Assembly: GCA_005406025.1 (NCBI GenBank) | Contig: BGZK01000874.1 | Location: 124,001 to 188,000, forward strand | Length of the DNA stretch: 64,000 nucleotides | Direction of reading: 5' to 3' | Source of the DNA: Eumeta japonica | Taxonomy: Eukaryota; Arthropoda; Insecta; Lepidoptera; Psychidae | Shown: piece by piece, positions 15,141 through 26,259 of the stretch | Layout: every line of letters starts with the position of its first letter | How positions within the stretch are numbered: the first letter of the stretch is position 1 | Made by a program: the position numbers and the translations under genes | Notes under the pieces: model-generated | The model's database searches: none | Told to the model about the DNA's origin: nothing | What the model saw: the letters and a program-made list of their open reading frames with translations, nothing else

Positions 15141-15329
15141 CCAACAATCCGGTTTACCTTGCGCCTATAGATGTTTCATATTAAAAAAATGCGCATTACA
15201 ATTTTTAAGCTCAATAATGTACAAAAGAGTCATATCACTAATTTATATACTGGGATGTTTCAGGGATGACCATTTTTTGAATCTGTCTGTTTCATTTCTC
15301 TTTAGGCATGAATGAACTATTTTACATGT

Positions 15330-15440
15330 AAGTCATAAGCCTGAGGATTGGTGTGGTAGGGGTCCTCGCAGGCTTGGGCCCGGCTGGCAAACGCCACCTC
15401 GACTATATGACCAGTCCGACACTGATGCGATGTATTATTT
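15330..15440. other. GC-rich block of unknown nature
   Basis: GC-rich segment including GGTCCTCGCAGGCTTGGGCC in AT-rich surroundings. Reading frames on either strand are short. It resembles transposon-derived DNA more than an exon, but I cannot name a family. Confidence 0.25.
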
Positions 15441-15839
15441 TTAAAGAATTTTTCTAGTCACTTACTTACAAATGATACTTGATGTTGTGAGTGATGTAAA
15501 GGACGCGGAAGGTACATAGACTCTGATTTTCCACGTGTTCCACTCATAAATACCCCTAACAAACAAGGCAAACAAAGGCAAGTTATCCCGTAAACTATAA
15601 ACAGCACGCAATATTACTCGTGGACTTGTAAGTTATTGACTGTCAGGATAAGTTTCATTATAAAGTTTTAGAGCCGCAGGGACGTCATCTCTGTAAACTC
15701 CCCAACATTAAATCGTGATTGCATATTCGATAGCAGTGAAAGTTAAACACTTCAATATTAATTACACACAATTTTAGTTTCTAAAACGTCAGTATCGTTA
15801 ACATAACATTTTATAACAAAATACTTAAACCTCTAAAGC

Positions 15840-15960
15840 CAAATATAGACAGGCGAACCCGCGGCGGACTTGCTAGAGACTGCCGGCGCCCGCCGCGTGC
15901 GAGCCTCGAATGCGGGATAGGCGGGTGTGGACGCGCGCATTGTGTTACTAAGCACCAGGG
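15840..15960. other. CpG-rich island
   Basis: About 120 bases rich in CpG (CCCGCGGCGGACTTG, GCCGGCGCCCGCCGCG). No spliced frame is evident. It could be regulatory or part of an unrecognised repeat. Confidence 0.3.
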
Positions 15961-15989
15961 TTGTACTTCGTACGTTTACACGTTTACGT

Positions 15990-16130
15990 TTTGAGCTATT
16001 TTTCGCATAAACGGTTACTTCAATGACTATGGTTTCTTTGGCAAAGTTGCTCTAAAAAAGAAGGACATTATAAATATTTACAGAAAGACGCATGATCGAT
16101 TCCATACAATATACACCGACCATTTGTGCT
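15990..16130 (-). repeat. Dispersed repeat copy 2, inverted relative to 13.8 kb
   Basis: Reverse complement of the repeat at 13,780-13,905, sharing the TGGAATCGATCATGC core, the AAATATTTATAAT stretch and the GCAACTTTGCCAAAG motif. Confidence 0.65.
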
Positions 16131-16609
16131 TTATTTTACAGTTCATAACATAACAACAATTACAATAACCTACTCGTATTTCAAAGTACAAATTTTTGGA
16201 AACGCAAAGTAATTTTGATACTTTCTCAGATTGGTACATTTTTTTTGCCATAGCATGCGTTACGTGTTTATTGCGCCTGTCATGCCCTTTACACACAGCC
16301 AACACCGCACGTGTTAAACCGATTCATCGAAAAACATAAGAAGCTAAAGTTTGTTTAAACTTATTAAAATATAATAACAAAGAAATACAAATATATAAAT
16401 CATGTTTAATGTATTTCTATTTTCATTTTTATAAACATATTCATCCACAATTTTAATTATAAACAAGGCATTCGTTTCGGAATTAAATATTTTCCCAAGA
16501 CAAAAAATACGTTTCCGAGAATACTATTACATCTTTTTTGCCAAACTTTATCTAAATCCATTTAAATAGACAGACGCACTTAATAGAATTTCCTTTATAT
16601 TTTTCATTG

Positions 16610-16720
16610 CATAAAATTATAAATGCAAAAGTGTCTTTGTTTGTTACGCTTTGACGTCTATGAATTTTGGTATATAGATAAGGTTCTAGAGATGGTTGTA
16701 GGTTAACGTGAAAGCTAGTA
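16610..16720 (+). repeat. Lepidopteran interspersed repeat tail
   Basis: ATTATAAATGCAAAAGTGTC followed by TTTGTTTGTTACGCTTTGACG and GAATTTTGGTATA is the recognisable, diverged start of a very common lepidopteran SINE/LINE-related repeat. A copy in the other orientation lies at 33,790-33,870. Confidence 0.55.
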
Positions 16721-17284
16721 TTAATTTAGTTGTCCCATAAGATTATTAACTTTACTGAGAAGTAAAGAAAGATGCCATATGATAAAAAGGAGAACGAATG
16801 AACTGCATTATTAACTATCACTAGGCGTCATTTATGGTTTCTCATCAAATGATAGGTTAGTTCAGTTAGACAGCGGCCACCGCCACCCCCGCCCACATCC
16901 CCAGCCTCACCAATGAAAAAAGGCTAATGATATGCCATATCAAATCTATCATTGACAGTTTTGCACTTTGCTTTACCATGATTTCATTTGGAACTTCTTA
17001 AATTTTTAAAATGTTTTATGTATCCGTACAAAATCCAATATTACTAAAAGAAAATTAATATAAACTAAATATCTGTTTGTTGTTCGGGCAGAGGAATGAA
17101 AGTGATCAAAGAACATTGCTTTGCTCCCATATATTATTCGCTTAAGAAACAAATGTGACGAAAAATTGTTTTCTACGTTTCAAGTAATAATTATTTAGCC
17201 CTAAAATCCATTGAAAGTAACGGACACTTTTGATAAGTTATATATTACCAAAAAACTGTAATGCTTTTGTGGTTATAATAAAGA

Positions 17285-17697
17285 TTATAATAAAGCACCA
17301 AATGGTGCAGTCTGTTTTTTGAGCCTCAATCATAAATACTGTGGGATCCACCGCGAGCACAGCTCTTTCATACTTAAATGTTTGTGAAGGATTGATTTTA
17401 TTTGACTCATGCCTTTGCCTAAGGATGTCCTGATATCACGGTAGGTCCCATGCCTTTCTGTTTCGATCATACGGCGCAAAGCAACGTTGTTTTTGTTGTT
17501 CACAGTGGTGAACCACCACAAAATTCGTCACTGAGATTGACAAGACCACTCTTGAATTCTGCAAAATAGTTATAATTATTCGTCTTGCATGACGTTTCAT
17601 CGCCAAAAGCAGTTCGAAGCCGAGCGAGGTACTTCTGAGCTGTCAAATGTCGAGAGCTTAAAATCGCATTATGAAAATTTTTACGACTTAAATTCAC
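17285..17697 (-). pseudogene. mariner transposase fragment, N-terminal part
   Basis: Two overlapping minus-strand frames together give the N-terminal DNA-binding half of a mariner-type transposase: the first helix-turn-helix region (KYLARLRTAFGDE, then YNYFAEFKSGLVNLSDEF), and after a frameshift near 17,510 the second (RRMIETERHGTYRDIRTSLGKG, SILHKH and CSRWIPQYL). Another frameshift near 17,335 leads into EAQKTD-like sequence and then homology stops. The catalytic D,D34D domain is missing, so this is a 3'-truncated relic. It belongs to a different mariner subfamily from the copies at 39.4 and 47.5 kb and is closer to the one at 56.7 kb. Confidence 0.8.
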
Positions 17698-17830
17698 AGT
17701 GATGAAGACATGTAATTATTAAAATGGCGGCACAATGTAAAAACAATTGACAGATGAAACAAACTGTATTAAAGAACCAAAGAGTTCCATTTTTAAATGT
17801 AGTAATTAATCACTTTTTAAATATTGTTTA

Positions 17831-18092
17831 TGTAAGTGGCCAATTCCAAAGACTCATAGTGCGTCCCACGTACCTCGGCGTTGTTGAATATTTTCCTTCT
17901 GCTTTTCTGTCTGTTTACTTTTCACCTCGTCTCAATCTTCGAACCCTCGAAAGCCATGTTTCGTAAAAGGCAGGATTTACAAACTGACACATGGACAATA
18001 AAGAAATGAAAGAATATGAATAAAGTTTCAGTGTTGAGTGTAAATAATAAATTTTGAACTGCAGTTCGTAACGATTTGGTGCCAGGAACGCG
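17831..18092 (+). mobile_element. Probable solo LTR with primer-binding site
   Basis: The stretch begins with TGTAAGTGG, contains polyadenylation-type strings (AATAAAG near 18,000 and 18,020) and ends just before TTTGGTGCCAGGAACGCGAC, which resembles the tRNA primer-binding site that follows the left LTR of BEL/Pao or gypsy elements. No gag or pol frames follow. The left border is a guess and no second LTR was found. Confidence 0.35.
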
Positions 18093-18099
18093 ACAAAAT

Positions 18100-21000
18100 A
18101 TATCGATTTTACTAAAAAAGGACAACGGACGATATTTGTATCAGAGTATGGCGGTTTGAAGGCTCAGTTTCAAGCATTTTTTTTACTTTAGATTTTTCAC
18201 TTTTTTTCGATATATTCATATACATCATAAATATAATGACGAATATTTAGGGATTTAAATGAAATAATATAATCTATGTATAATTATTTATTTCTGCTTT
18301 GCAGCACTAGCGTCTCAATATTTTTTGAAACTCTAGCTTAGCACATGGAACAGGAGTACCTAATACTATCTATACAAATAGTGTATTATTCATCTTTCTC
18401 CATATCTAAGATTAAGTTTTTCACTTAACAGTAGGTGCCATTTACATTTCCGTAACTATGGACAAAATTGCTGAAAAGAAAACACTCCTGCATAAACCGT
18501 TCTAGTCACATCATTTTAATTAAGTAAAGCTAAGTAAAGAAATCTGATTCGTGCAAAACACTCGCACTCCACGTGCTATCACCACTTTCATAACTACTTA
18601 TGTATTTATAATATATTATTCCTATAACAAAATATAATCTTTCAAGCGCTAATAGATGATCGGTTTGTTTTCGAACATGAAGGATTTTAATTACATTAGA
18701 GACCAACTACAGTGACTCACTTTAATACCTAAATTAAGATATTAGTGAACAATACGGATTAGTTTATCTATAGATTATTATGTGTTAAATTTATATATAT
18801 AAACAAATATTTCATTGTATGTTTTTCCCCTACACGTGCCTAAATTATCAGTACGATTAGCATGAAATGTTGGTGATATACTACACGAACTGAAAAAAAA
18901 AAAACTAATATTTGTCGCCGGTTTCATCCCCGTATTCATACTAAACTGAACTAATGAACCGATTGTAAAAATACACTATTCCTGAGTAAATTAGTCTGCT
19001 AATATTTACCCCTCTGTTCATCCGTATATCTAAGACGATTAAGACGATATTTTAAAAACAGCATCGATATTGAAATCGATATCGACCCACAGAATTCATT
19101 CTATGTCCATGCCGACAGAACTGCAGGCGTCGACTACATGGGCAAATCACCAAAGAACAATATCTGCCCGGCTAGTTAGTTACACTTTATTTACCATAAC
19201 GGAATAATTTATATTAATAAACCATTATTAATTCCAGTTTTATGCTTTACGCGAAAGTCATGAACTTCAAACAAGTGTTGCAAGCATGAAAGTGACAAAT
19301 ATCTGTAGTAGTGAAATTCCAATATTCGTTACCTAATTCTAAATAATAAAAACTAGATAAAGCTAATTCATTACTAACAAATATTTTTCTATACCAATGA
19401 CATAGCTCACCGATGTTTTGGAGTAGATTATTAAATAGTAGGTACAGTACAATGCACGAAATTCTGCCGCTCTGAATTGCCTGCAAATTATGCAATGTGC
19501 AGACGTAATGCTCCCCGACTCTTCCTTCTTCACCCCGCGTTCCTATTTTACGCCATTGCGACGCTTTCGTGACTAAATTCACGGAAGCAGAGTTTCGTGC
19601 GCTGAACTTGTATCCGACAGGGCGCGTACTTGTTGTATTTTTTACTGTTGATGAATGACAAGTTGCGAGTCCCTGCCTGTTGCTTAGTTAAAGCGTATAA
19701 CACTAGATCGAGCCACTTGTTACCTATAGATGACGATTTCGACCGCATTATTCGCTCTAGTACATACAATACTAAAATGTTTTTGGCTCAATTCATTTAA
19801 GCAAAATCTAGCGAACTAGTGATTTTTTTACCCTCATAGCGTAACTATCTTACTATATTTCATGCCAAACGTTGTTTGTTCCTGATATGTCGTAACTTCA
19901 TTATGAATGCATGTCTCGCTCAGAATCAATGAAGCGTATCCAATCTCAAGTGCTAAAATTTAAATTCATATAACTTTATGGGAATCCAGCTCATTCTGCA
20001 ATAAAACAGAAATGTATTTTTTTATAAAGTGATGGTGTAAAAATTTATTACCTTTAAAAACTAATCGAAATGGGTTGTGTTTTCTTTTTATAAATTTTCA
20101 TGATAGTCTAATACTTTTATATATTATTACAATTAAAAATATTTGAATAAGCTGACGCATTTAATTAATTAGTGAGTTGTGGTTTACACCATACTTTTTT
20201 TTTATGTGACATTATTCTTTCTATTTCGACTTACGTTGCATGATTCTTCAAAATGGCATTTCGAAAATTTGAATCTTGAAATATGTTTTGTAATTGTGGA
20301 TTTTGAAAAGAAGATTAGATGGAAATATATACCAAATTCATAAAAGCATCATTATAATTGAATAATTGCAGTTTTTTTGTTAAATAATATTTAGATATTC
20401 CAGTGAGTCATGTATTGATTAATTAGCACACAAAGGATTATATTATCAGATTCTATTGCATATTCCGATTTATTTAGAGAAAAAATTAAAAGGAAATAAG
20501 CTTCAAACCTTTTTTAAATAATTGTTAACTTAAAATGCTTATTTTTTGAAACTGGAAAATAAAATATTTAATTTTTTTTTGCAATTCTTGCAATTGTCTG
20601 ATACATATGAAATTTGAAATAAATTTCTATCAGATATTATTATTCTAACAGATGATGGAAAATAAAAAATGAATGTATGAAACTAATTACAAGTTATTTA
20701 CATTTGCAATAAAACGCGTACTTTATTTTTAATTTACACTAGGTTACTAAATATATCTTTTAATATAAATGATATGTTTTTGGGCGAAAATCAAATAATT
20801 ACTTATAAATATTTATCTACAGTTTACTAGAATCCTATTTTAGTTTATGCACAAATACCTAGGAATTGCCTGGGAAATCTCCCATGAAAATAAATTTTAT
20901 TTTTGAGATGTACATAACTGGGTAAAAGAACGGCTTAAACATCAATTTCATTATAATCTATAATACAATTCAGGTTTTACACTTTTTCCTTAAATACAAT

Positions 21001-21880
21001 AAAAAAACAATCCTATATGCTGAATATTACGTGTAATATGATTAATATATGTTGCTAGTTTGTTTTTTGCAATTTACGTTTTAGTATAAGGAACCAAACA
21101 GTAAGTTATATGAAGCAACAGATAAAGTCTCAAAGTTAATTAGCATATTATTACAATTACGACAAAAATGCATACGGACAATATGTTACGATATAATACA
21201 AATGTTACTAAAAATGAAGAACCAATGTCACATTTAGAACAAATTGTATTTTAGAAGGAAAATCTCAATTTGTAATATATTACGTTTAACATATATTATA
21301 GTAAATAATAATTTGAATACAAAAGCATTAGGCATTTCATTGTGTTAAATTCACATGACTAGATATGGACTAGTAGTTGTATTTTGTACTTTACAACCCG
21401 ATAAACCACTGCTGGACGCGAACCTTCTATTTAAAGGAAATAAAATTAAACTATTAACTCTCATTGGTGTTATGACAAATATTAAATTAGATTTAAATTA
21501 AAGAATAGAAAAAAGAAATGCGTCCGTGTGTATATCCATATTGGGGCTTTTAAGATTAATTTTATACATAAACAAAACTGGATGTACATGCTGTAATTAT
21601 GCTTTTAAATCAAATATGCATTTTGGCTGCATTGTTAGAGGTTTTTTAAGTTAGTGAAGTTAGTGCTTATCAATTTATGTGTAAACATTGAAGGTAGCAT
21701 AATAAATATAACCTGCAGTTGGCAATGCCACACGTATATAATTAAGGTCATCGTTAATCATTTTCGTATTGAATAATCTCATGTCTTTATATAATAAAAC
21801 AGCATATTTGTCTGTTTCGTGATGTTTTAAATAATGCCGTTCTCCCGTACTTATGCGAGACCGTTATTGCTACAATTATA
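18100..21880. other. AT-rich gene-free interval
   Basis: No supportable gene. The segment 19,240-19,790 is less AT-rich and has two overlapping minus-strand open frames of 111 and 73 codons. They show no known motif, an implausible cysteine/tyrosine-rich composition and no splice logic, so I do not call a gene there. Confidence 0.45.
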
Positions 21881-21885
21881 CGCAG

Positions 21886-21990
21886 CGTAAGAGCTAGTGG
21901 TGTGCAGGCGGCGGCGCGGGCGGCGCGAGGAGTGTTGGAAGTGGCCCCACGCAAGCTGCACAACCCTCTCGCTCTGGAATCAGCACGGAC
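21886..21990. other. GC-rich island, possible exon or promoter
   Basis: GC-rich block preceded on the plus strand by a possible acceptor (GTGTGCAG) and then an open frame reading ALA-rich then VLEVAPRKLHNPLALESART. The minus strand is also open for a short way. Without a second exon I cannot choose between coding and regulatory sequence. Confidence 0.25.
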
Positions 21991-22202
21991 AGCTCACAGT
22001 TTCAAACCTTTGAACGATTCTTTTAATTATATATAATACATAAGTTTAGTTTGTTTTCAAATAACCATAAACATGTTACAAAATAGAAAGGATATAATGT
22101 GGTATATAAGGTGAAAGATGAGCCTTTGTTTATACTATTATGATTCTGACATAGAGCACCCTAGAATATCTCACGTAAACCAGTTCGATGCCATCCAAAA
22201 GG

Positions 22203-22345
22203 TGGGTCAAATTTTAAGAGCCGAAACAGACGAGATTGCATGATACGTTGATAGATGTCAGTAAAGCAGAAGAGGTAGGTGAGGTTGTATCAGATATAAT
22301 CCGTGATCTCTGCCTACTCTTTTGGGAAATAAGGGTTGGTTTATA
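22203..22345. repeat. Lepidopteran SINE/LINE 3' fragment
   Basis: GAGATTGCATGATACGTTGA, AGCAGAAGAGG and GTGATCTCTGCCTACTCTTT followed by GGGAAATAAGGGTTG match the recognisable end of a common lepidopteran non-LTR or SINE family. The copy is partial. Confidence 0.5.
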
Positions 22346-22464
22346 AAAAAACATAATCACATATCTATAGTTTATCAGTTTATCAGCCTCATGCAATTAC
22401 TTAACTAATCTATAGATATATATAATAAAAATATTTTTTTGTTTTTATTTAAATCGCTTGAAAG

Positions 22465-22800
22465 CTACTGAATATATCGGCATAGGACAACGACCATCCG
22501 ACGCGGAATCGTTTGTAGATGGTTATAGGATATTATAATACAAAAAATGTAAAAGTATGTTTGTATGGATATTTGTCATATGCTGAAGGCTGGACGGATT
22601 GTGACTGGCACTTGACTATTTCGACGTGGAATAATTTTTAGACTGTTCTAGGCTACTTATAATATAAATAATGTGAAAACACGTTTTTATGGATTTTTGT
22701 CGTACGCTGACGGCTGGACGGATAGTAATTAGAACTTTGACCATTTGACGCGGAATCGTTTTATGTTCTGGAATAGGACATAAGATTATTATAATAATAC
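22465..22800. repeat. Two direct repeats of about 124 bp
   Basis: GGCTGGACGGAT occurs at 22,588 and 22,712, each preceded by TATGGAT(A/T)TTTGTC and followed by a GACGCGGAATCG-like or GACGTGGAATAA-like phrase. A related GGCTGGACGAATAGTGATC lies at about 43,928. This is a tandem dimer of an interspersed repeat. Confidence 0.6.
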
Positions 22801-22946
22801 TATATAACAAAATCACCTTTTATCTAAAAAAAAAAATGTATAAATACCAGTACAAATAGTATTCTCTTATCAATAACATCCATAGCCAATTTTCACAAAA
22901 TTTTGAATTCACCCAATCCAATATCAGGTGAGAAATCTGCCGAGGG

Positions 22947-23048
22947 ATGAATGGCAAAAGGGTGTTTAAAAATGTCATGTCGCTAGCGTCAACCTCAGGT
23001 CAACCCCATACAGCTATGGCACCGCTGGAAGACGAATGCCGCTATTGA
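22947..23048 (+). other. Short coding-like relic, 33 codons
   Basis: A plus-strand frame from ATG gives MNGKRVFKNVMSLAS, then TSGQPHTAMAPLEDECRY and a stop. A second frame over the same bases is open for about 60 codons and ends in DALDKIERLRRLE at about 23,144. The composition is protein-like in both, which suggests a shifted relic of a retroelement or gene. I cannot name it. Confidence 0.25.
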
Positions 23049-23049
23049 T

Positions 23050-24380
23050 CCTAAGTTCGGCATCCACCGTACACAAAATGCAACGTTTTAGGGTAAATTA
23101 TGGAGATGCATTAGATAAAATAGAAAGATTACGTAGACTTGAATGATATAAACTTAAATTAGTGGCCACGCGTAAGATATTCTAAAATCAAGGCTCGTAG
23201 TTATAAATATTATTTATATTGTTTTCAGACTAAAAATGTAGAAAATAAATTATAGTTTAAAAAAACCATAAAGCACGATTTAATGGCAAACGAACTAAAA
23301 AAGTAGAAAATTATTTCCATAATATGAAAAATTAAAGTGCTACAGCAATAGAAAGTCCAAAAATCAATCACGATTAATTAACTCGAAATAAAATCAGAGT
23401 AAAACATAAATTATTAACGGAATAATCCAGTTCATAGTGAAAAGCGTAGGGTGCAGTTTTCTATATTTGCATAATAACTCCATGTTTATAAATAATTACC
23501 ATACAAAGAAATACTTAATTGTGTCGTTCAATATCAAGTACCCAACGTTATTTTATTATAAACTGAATTAATCTGTTAAGAACTAAAGTTTTACTCTAAT
23601 TTTATTTAATCAAATATGATTGATGTTGGACTTTCTATTGCTGTGACACAAGCTGTTCATAAGTAAAAATTTATTTTCTACTTTTTAATTGGGTTTGCTA
23701 TTAAAGCATGTTTTTTAGTTCCTTAAAATATAAATTATTACATATCAATCGTTATCCGGTCGAACAAATATTAATAAAATAACACAACCAGTAATGTAGA
23801 AATAATTATATTAATGCAAAAAGATGCTTAAAATTCTTGTGATCTGCCTGTGGTTATTATATATTCAAAATATATTTATATCTCTAATGCCTTATAATTT
23901 GTTTCCCTACTAAATGTTTATTAGTAGATTTGATAAAAATCTAACCATTGTATTTGTCTTTATGACGCAACTTTTGAAAAATTTTTCTGTTTTCCGACTT
24001 AACTTGACGAGCTGATTCAGAAAATACATATGGTTCAAAAGTTTATATATGTATGTATTTATATATACGATCTAACGGGGGGCTTGCTTGTCAGCACGAT
24101 AGCGTATACAATTCTTTAGGGATTTTAATGAAACTCAACATACATATTATATGGACGATTTACAAAGGTCGAGTTCATATTTGAGCCAAATCGGTCAACT
24201 AGTTTAGAAATTAGAGCATTTTAAAATTTTGAAAATCCGTAAATTACATATTTCATATGAATTACATACGAAAATAAAATTAAATCTACTTCCATTTCGG
24301 CTGCCGAATGGCCTTTTTTTAATGTTACATCTTCCCACGCAGACGCAAAAAATAAAATTTTCCTCATCATTAATGCCCTT
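23050..24380. other. AT-rich gene-free interval
   Basis: Nothing supportable. Bases 24,050-24,200 resemble a degenerate interspersed repeat (GATTTTAATGAAACTCAAC and a later GAGCCAAATCGGTC). Confidence 0.4.
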
Positions 24381-24384
24381 CCTT

Positions 24385-24505
24385 CAAATCGATAGGGCTG
24401 TCGGCACACGCGGGCGCCAGCTTAATCCGTGTATAATTGCCCAAGTCGAGTTTCGCAAGAGCGTTTTAATTAAATACGCGGGTTACGTGCTCGATAAAAT
24501 CCTTA
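24385..24505. promoter_or_regulatory. Candidate conserved non-coding element
   Basis: A moderately GC-rich, non-repetitive block with GCGGGCGCCAGCTTAATCC, a homeodomain-type TAATTG and TTAATTAAAT inside AT-rich DNA. Such islands near developmental genes are often enhancers. This is inferred from composition only. Confidence 0.25.
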
Positions 24506-26049
24506 GACAAGTTTATTACCATTTTACCGAAAATATTATATGATGAATGCCACGAAAATGGAACGGAAACATTGTACACTCGTTACGAAAAGTACGCATG
24601 AGTAATGATAAGTATATACTTAGAAAAGTATAAAACTGACAAAGCAGTATTATTAAAGCATTTTAATGTTAAGAAAAAAAATTGGCTGCTTACTCTAATG
24701 GACGTGAGATATGAATTTGAAATTTCTGTTATACAAGTGGCAGTGTCGGACAGTGTAGTTGGTTAATTGGGAGGTAACGATGGAAAAAGATTTTTTAATA
24801 CGTAGAATTAAAAAAGTCGTGAATTGATCGCCAGTGTTATTTTACTCGACAGAAATAAATACTGAAGCGCATCAATATTGATATCTGCAAATTGTTTTAA
24901 ATTTTAACATTTTTTAGCATTTCCAATAGTAGGTACACATTTATTCAGTTTTATTGTTATATTATTATTCATTCTTTTATTATTATATATAGTTATTATT
25001 ATTCAGTTTTAATGTTTTTTAATATTATCTGACAGTAACATAAAACAAATATAGTTTACTCGAATGCGCGGAAGCAATCTATTTCGTGATATCGCCTTAA
25101 TATTTCTTTTGCATAAATATTACGTTGTCAGTTTTTTACTTTTATAAGTTTATAGTGCTTCATAAAAACCTTAAGAGCCTTGTACTGACCAATTAGAATC
25201 AAAGTCTTATAAATCGACCATTAGATTAGCAAATCAGAATCCAGGTTTCAAATTGTTCTAAATCAAACTCGGATATTTTAATGATTCTGAAAATTGATTT
25301 TATGTTTACGTAAATCTGTGTTATATTTCAATTATCCGGTGCTATGTAATCAATCTAGATTATTCACATTGATTCGACTTTTCTAACTACCCTGCGATAT
25401 AACAAAGAAAACGCATTTACAAATACGCGCTAAACTTGACTGGGCTGAAGTTGAAACGAATGCTTGTTCGTTCGTGTGGTACAGTTGAACAAAAAAAGAA
25501 TTTCATACGAATTGTATTTCACATAAGAAAAACTTCACTAATATCACTTATAATTTTGAATTAATTACAAAAATACAAATAACCGAAATTAAGCCAAGCT
25601 CAATAAATGAGAATGGGACAAGAACTGAGGAGTTCCTCCCAGAGATCGATAATTAATTTAATATCAATATCGCCAATTAAAGCGTAAGATAACGACATAA
25701 AGGACAATGTTGAGCTATATTAAATTGTTATTATTGATAGATATTTAAAATGCGTTTTATAACATCCCCATTTAAAATTCCAATCGAGTGACGAAATACC
25801 TTCTGTGGTATCGATTTGTTTGTTCATAGATAATACAGAACACGACCGTGTTTCTCCATCTTTAGAACTTTGCACATTCTTCGTCCGATTCATCATAGTC
25901 GACCGTTAGTAAATCGGTGCTAGCTTCATAAACTTACGACGCATAAATAGTAATAAAAATCAGACGCGTGTTGTTTCAAACACTCCCTTGAGACGATCAC
26001 TCGTGTGCGAGCACTGCTGTGGTGAAGAGGCTGTGAGTCGATAGGTTAC
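24506..26049. other. AT-rich gene-free interval
   Basis: No gene or repeat was recognised. From about 25,970 the sequence becomes GC-richer as it approaches the island at 26.05-26.26 kb. Confidence 0.4.
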
Positions 26050-26221
26050 CTAGCTCGTGTATATAGTGCGGCGGCGGTCTCAAGTCGGGCAGTCTCCAGG
26101 GTTCGTCCTCGTCGCGTTCCACTTTGGGCACCAGCGCCCCCCACGGCTCCGCGCTCGCGACCCTCGTCACGGCCGCGCCGCCCCGGCCCTCGCCGCTGCT
26201 ACTACGCGACCACGAGCAACC
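26050..26221 (-). CDS. Candidate internal exon, possibly fuss exon 7
   Basis: In a sharply GC-rich island the minus strand shows an acceptor (GTGTAATCGCAG|GG), 57 open codons, and a donor (CTAG|GTAACC). The peptide starts GCSWSRSSSSGEG and later reads ALVPKVERDEDEPWRLPDL and RPPPHYIHEL, which looks like real protein. It enters in phase 0, the phase in which fuss exon 6 ends, so it could be the next exon across an intron of about 24.6 kb. The plus strand is also open here: from 26,067 it reads LKSGSLQGSSSS to DYTYQAVMKK and a stop at 26,256-26,258. That could instead be the last exon of an unknown plus-strand gene. Coding is likely; strand and gene are uncertain. Confidence 0.4.
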
Positions 26222-26259
26222 CTGCGATTACACATATCAGGCTGTCATGAAGAAATAAA

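Larger units (their letters stand above)
14484..15176. mobile_element. Palindrome-rich foldback or MITE-like element
   Basis: The left part carries GATGTGAAACATCGAG and the right part its inverted counterpart (GATGTTTCATATT, at about 15,168), giving short terminal inverted sequences. Between them are a 14 bp stem-loop (14,757-14,788), a perfect 34 bp palindrome (14,789-14,822) and four GTGGCGACnnGTCGCCAC-type palindromes. No transposase frame is seen, so it would be non-autonomous. The borders are inferred. Confidence 0.5.

Noticed and set aside
17926..17956. Minus-strand mini-exon MAFEGSKIETR with a donor
   Set aside because: Start context and donor are acceptable, but it lies inside the probable LTR and no further exon was found.
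19247..19769. Overlapping minus-strand ORFs of 111 and 73 codons
   Set aside because: No motif, unlikely composition and no splice structure; the length fits chance openness in a less AT-rich stretch.
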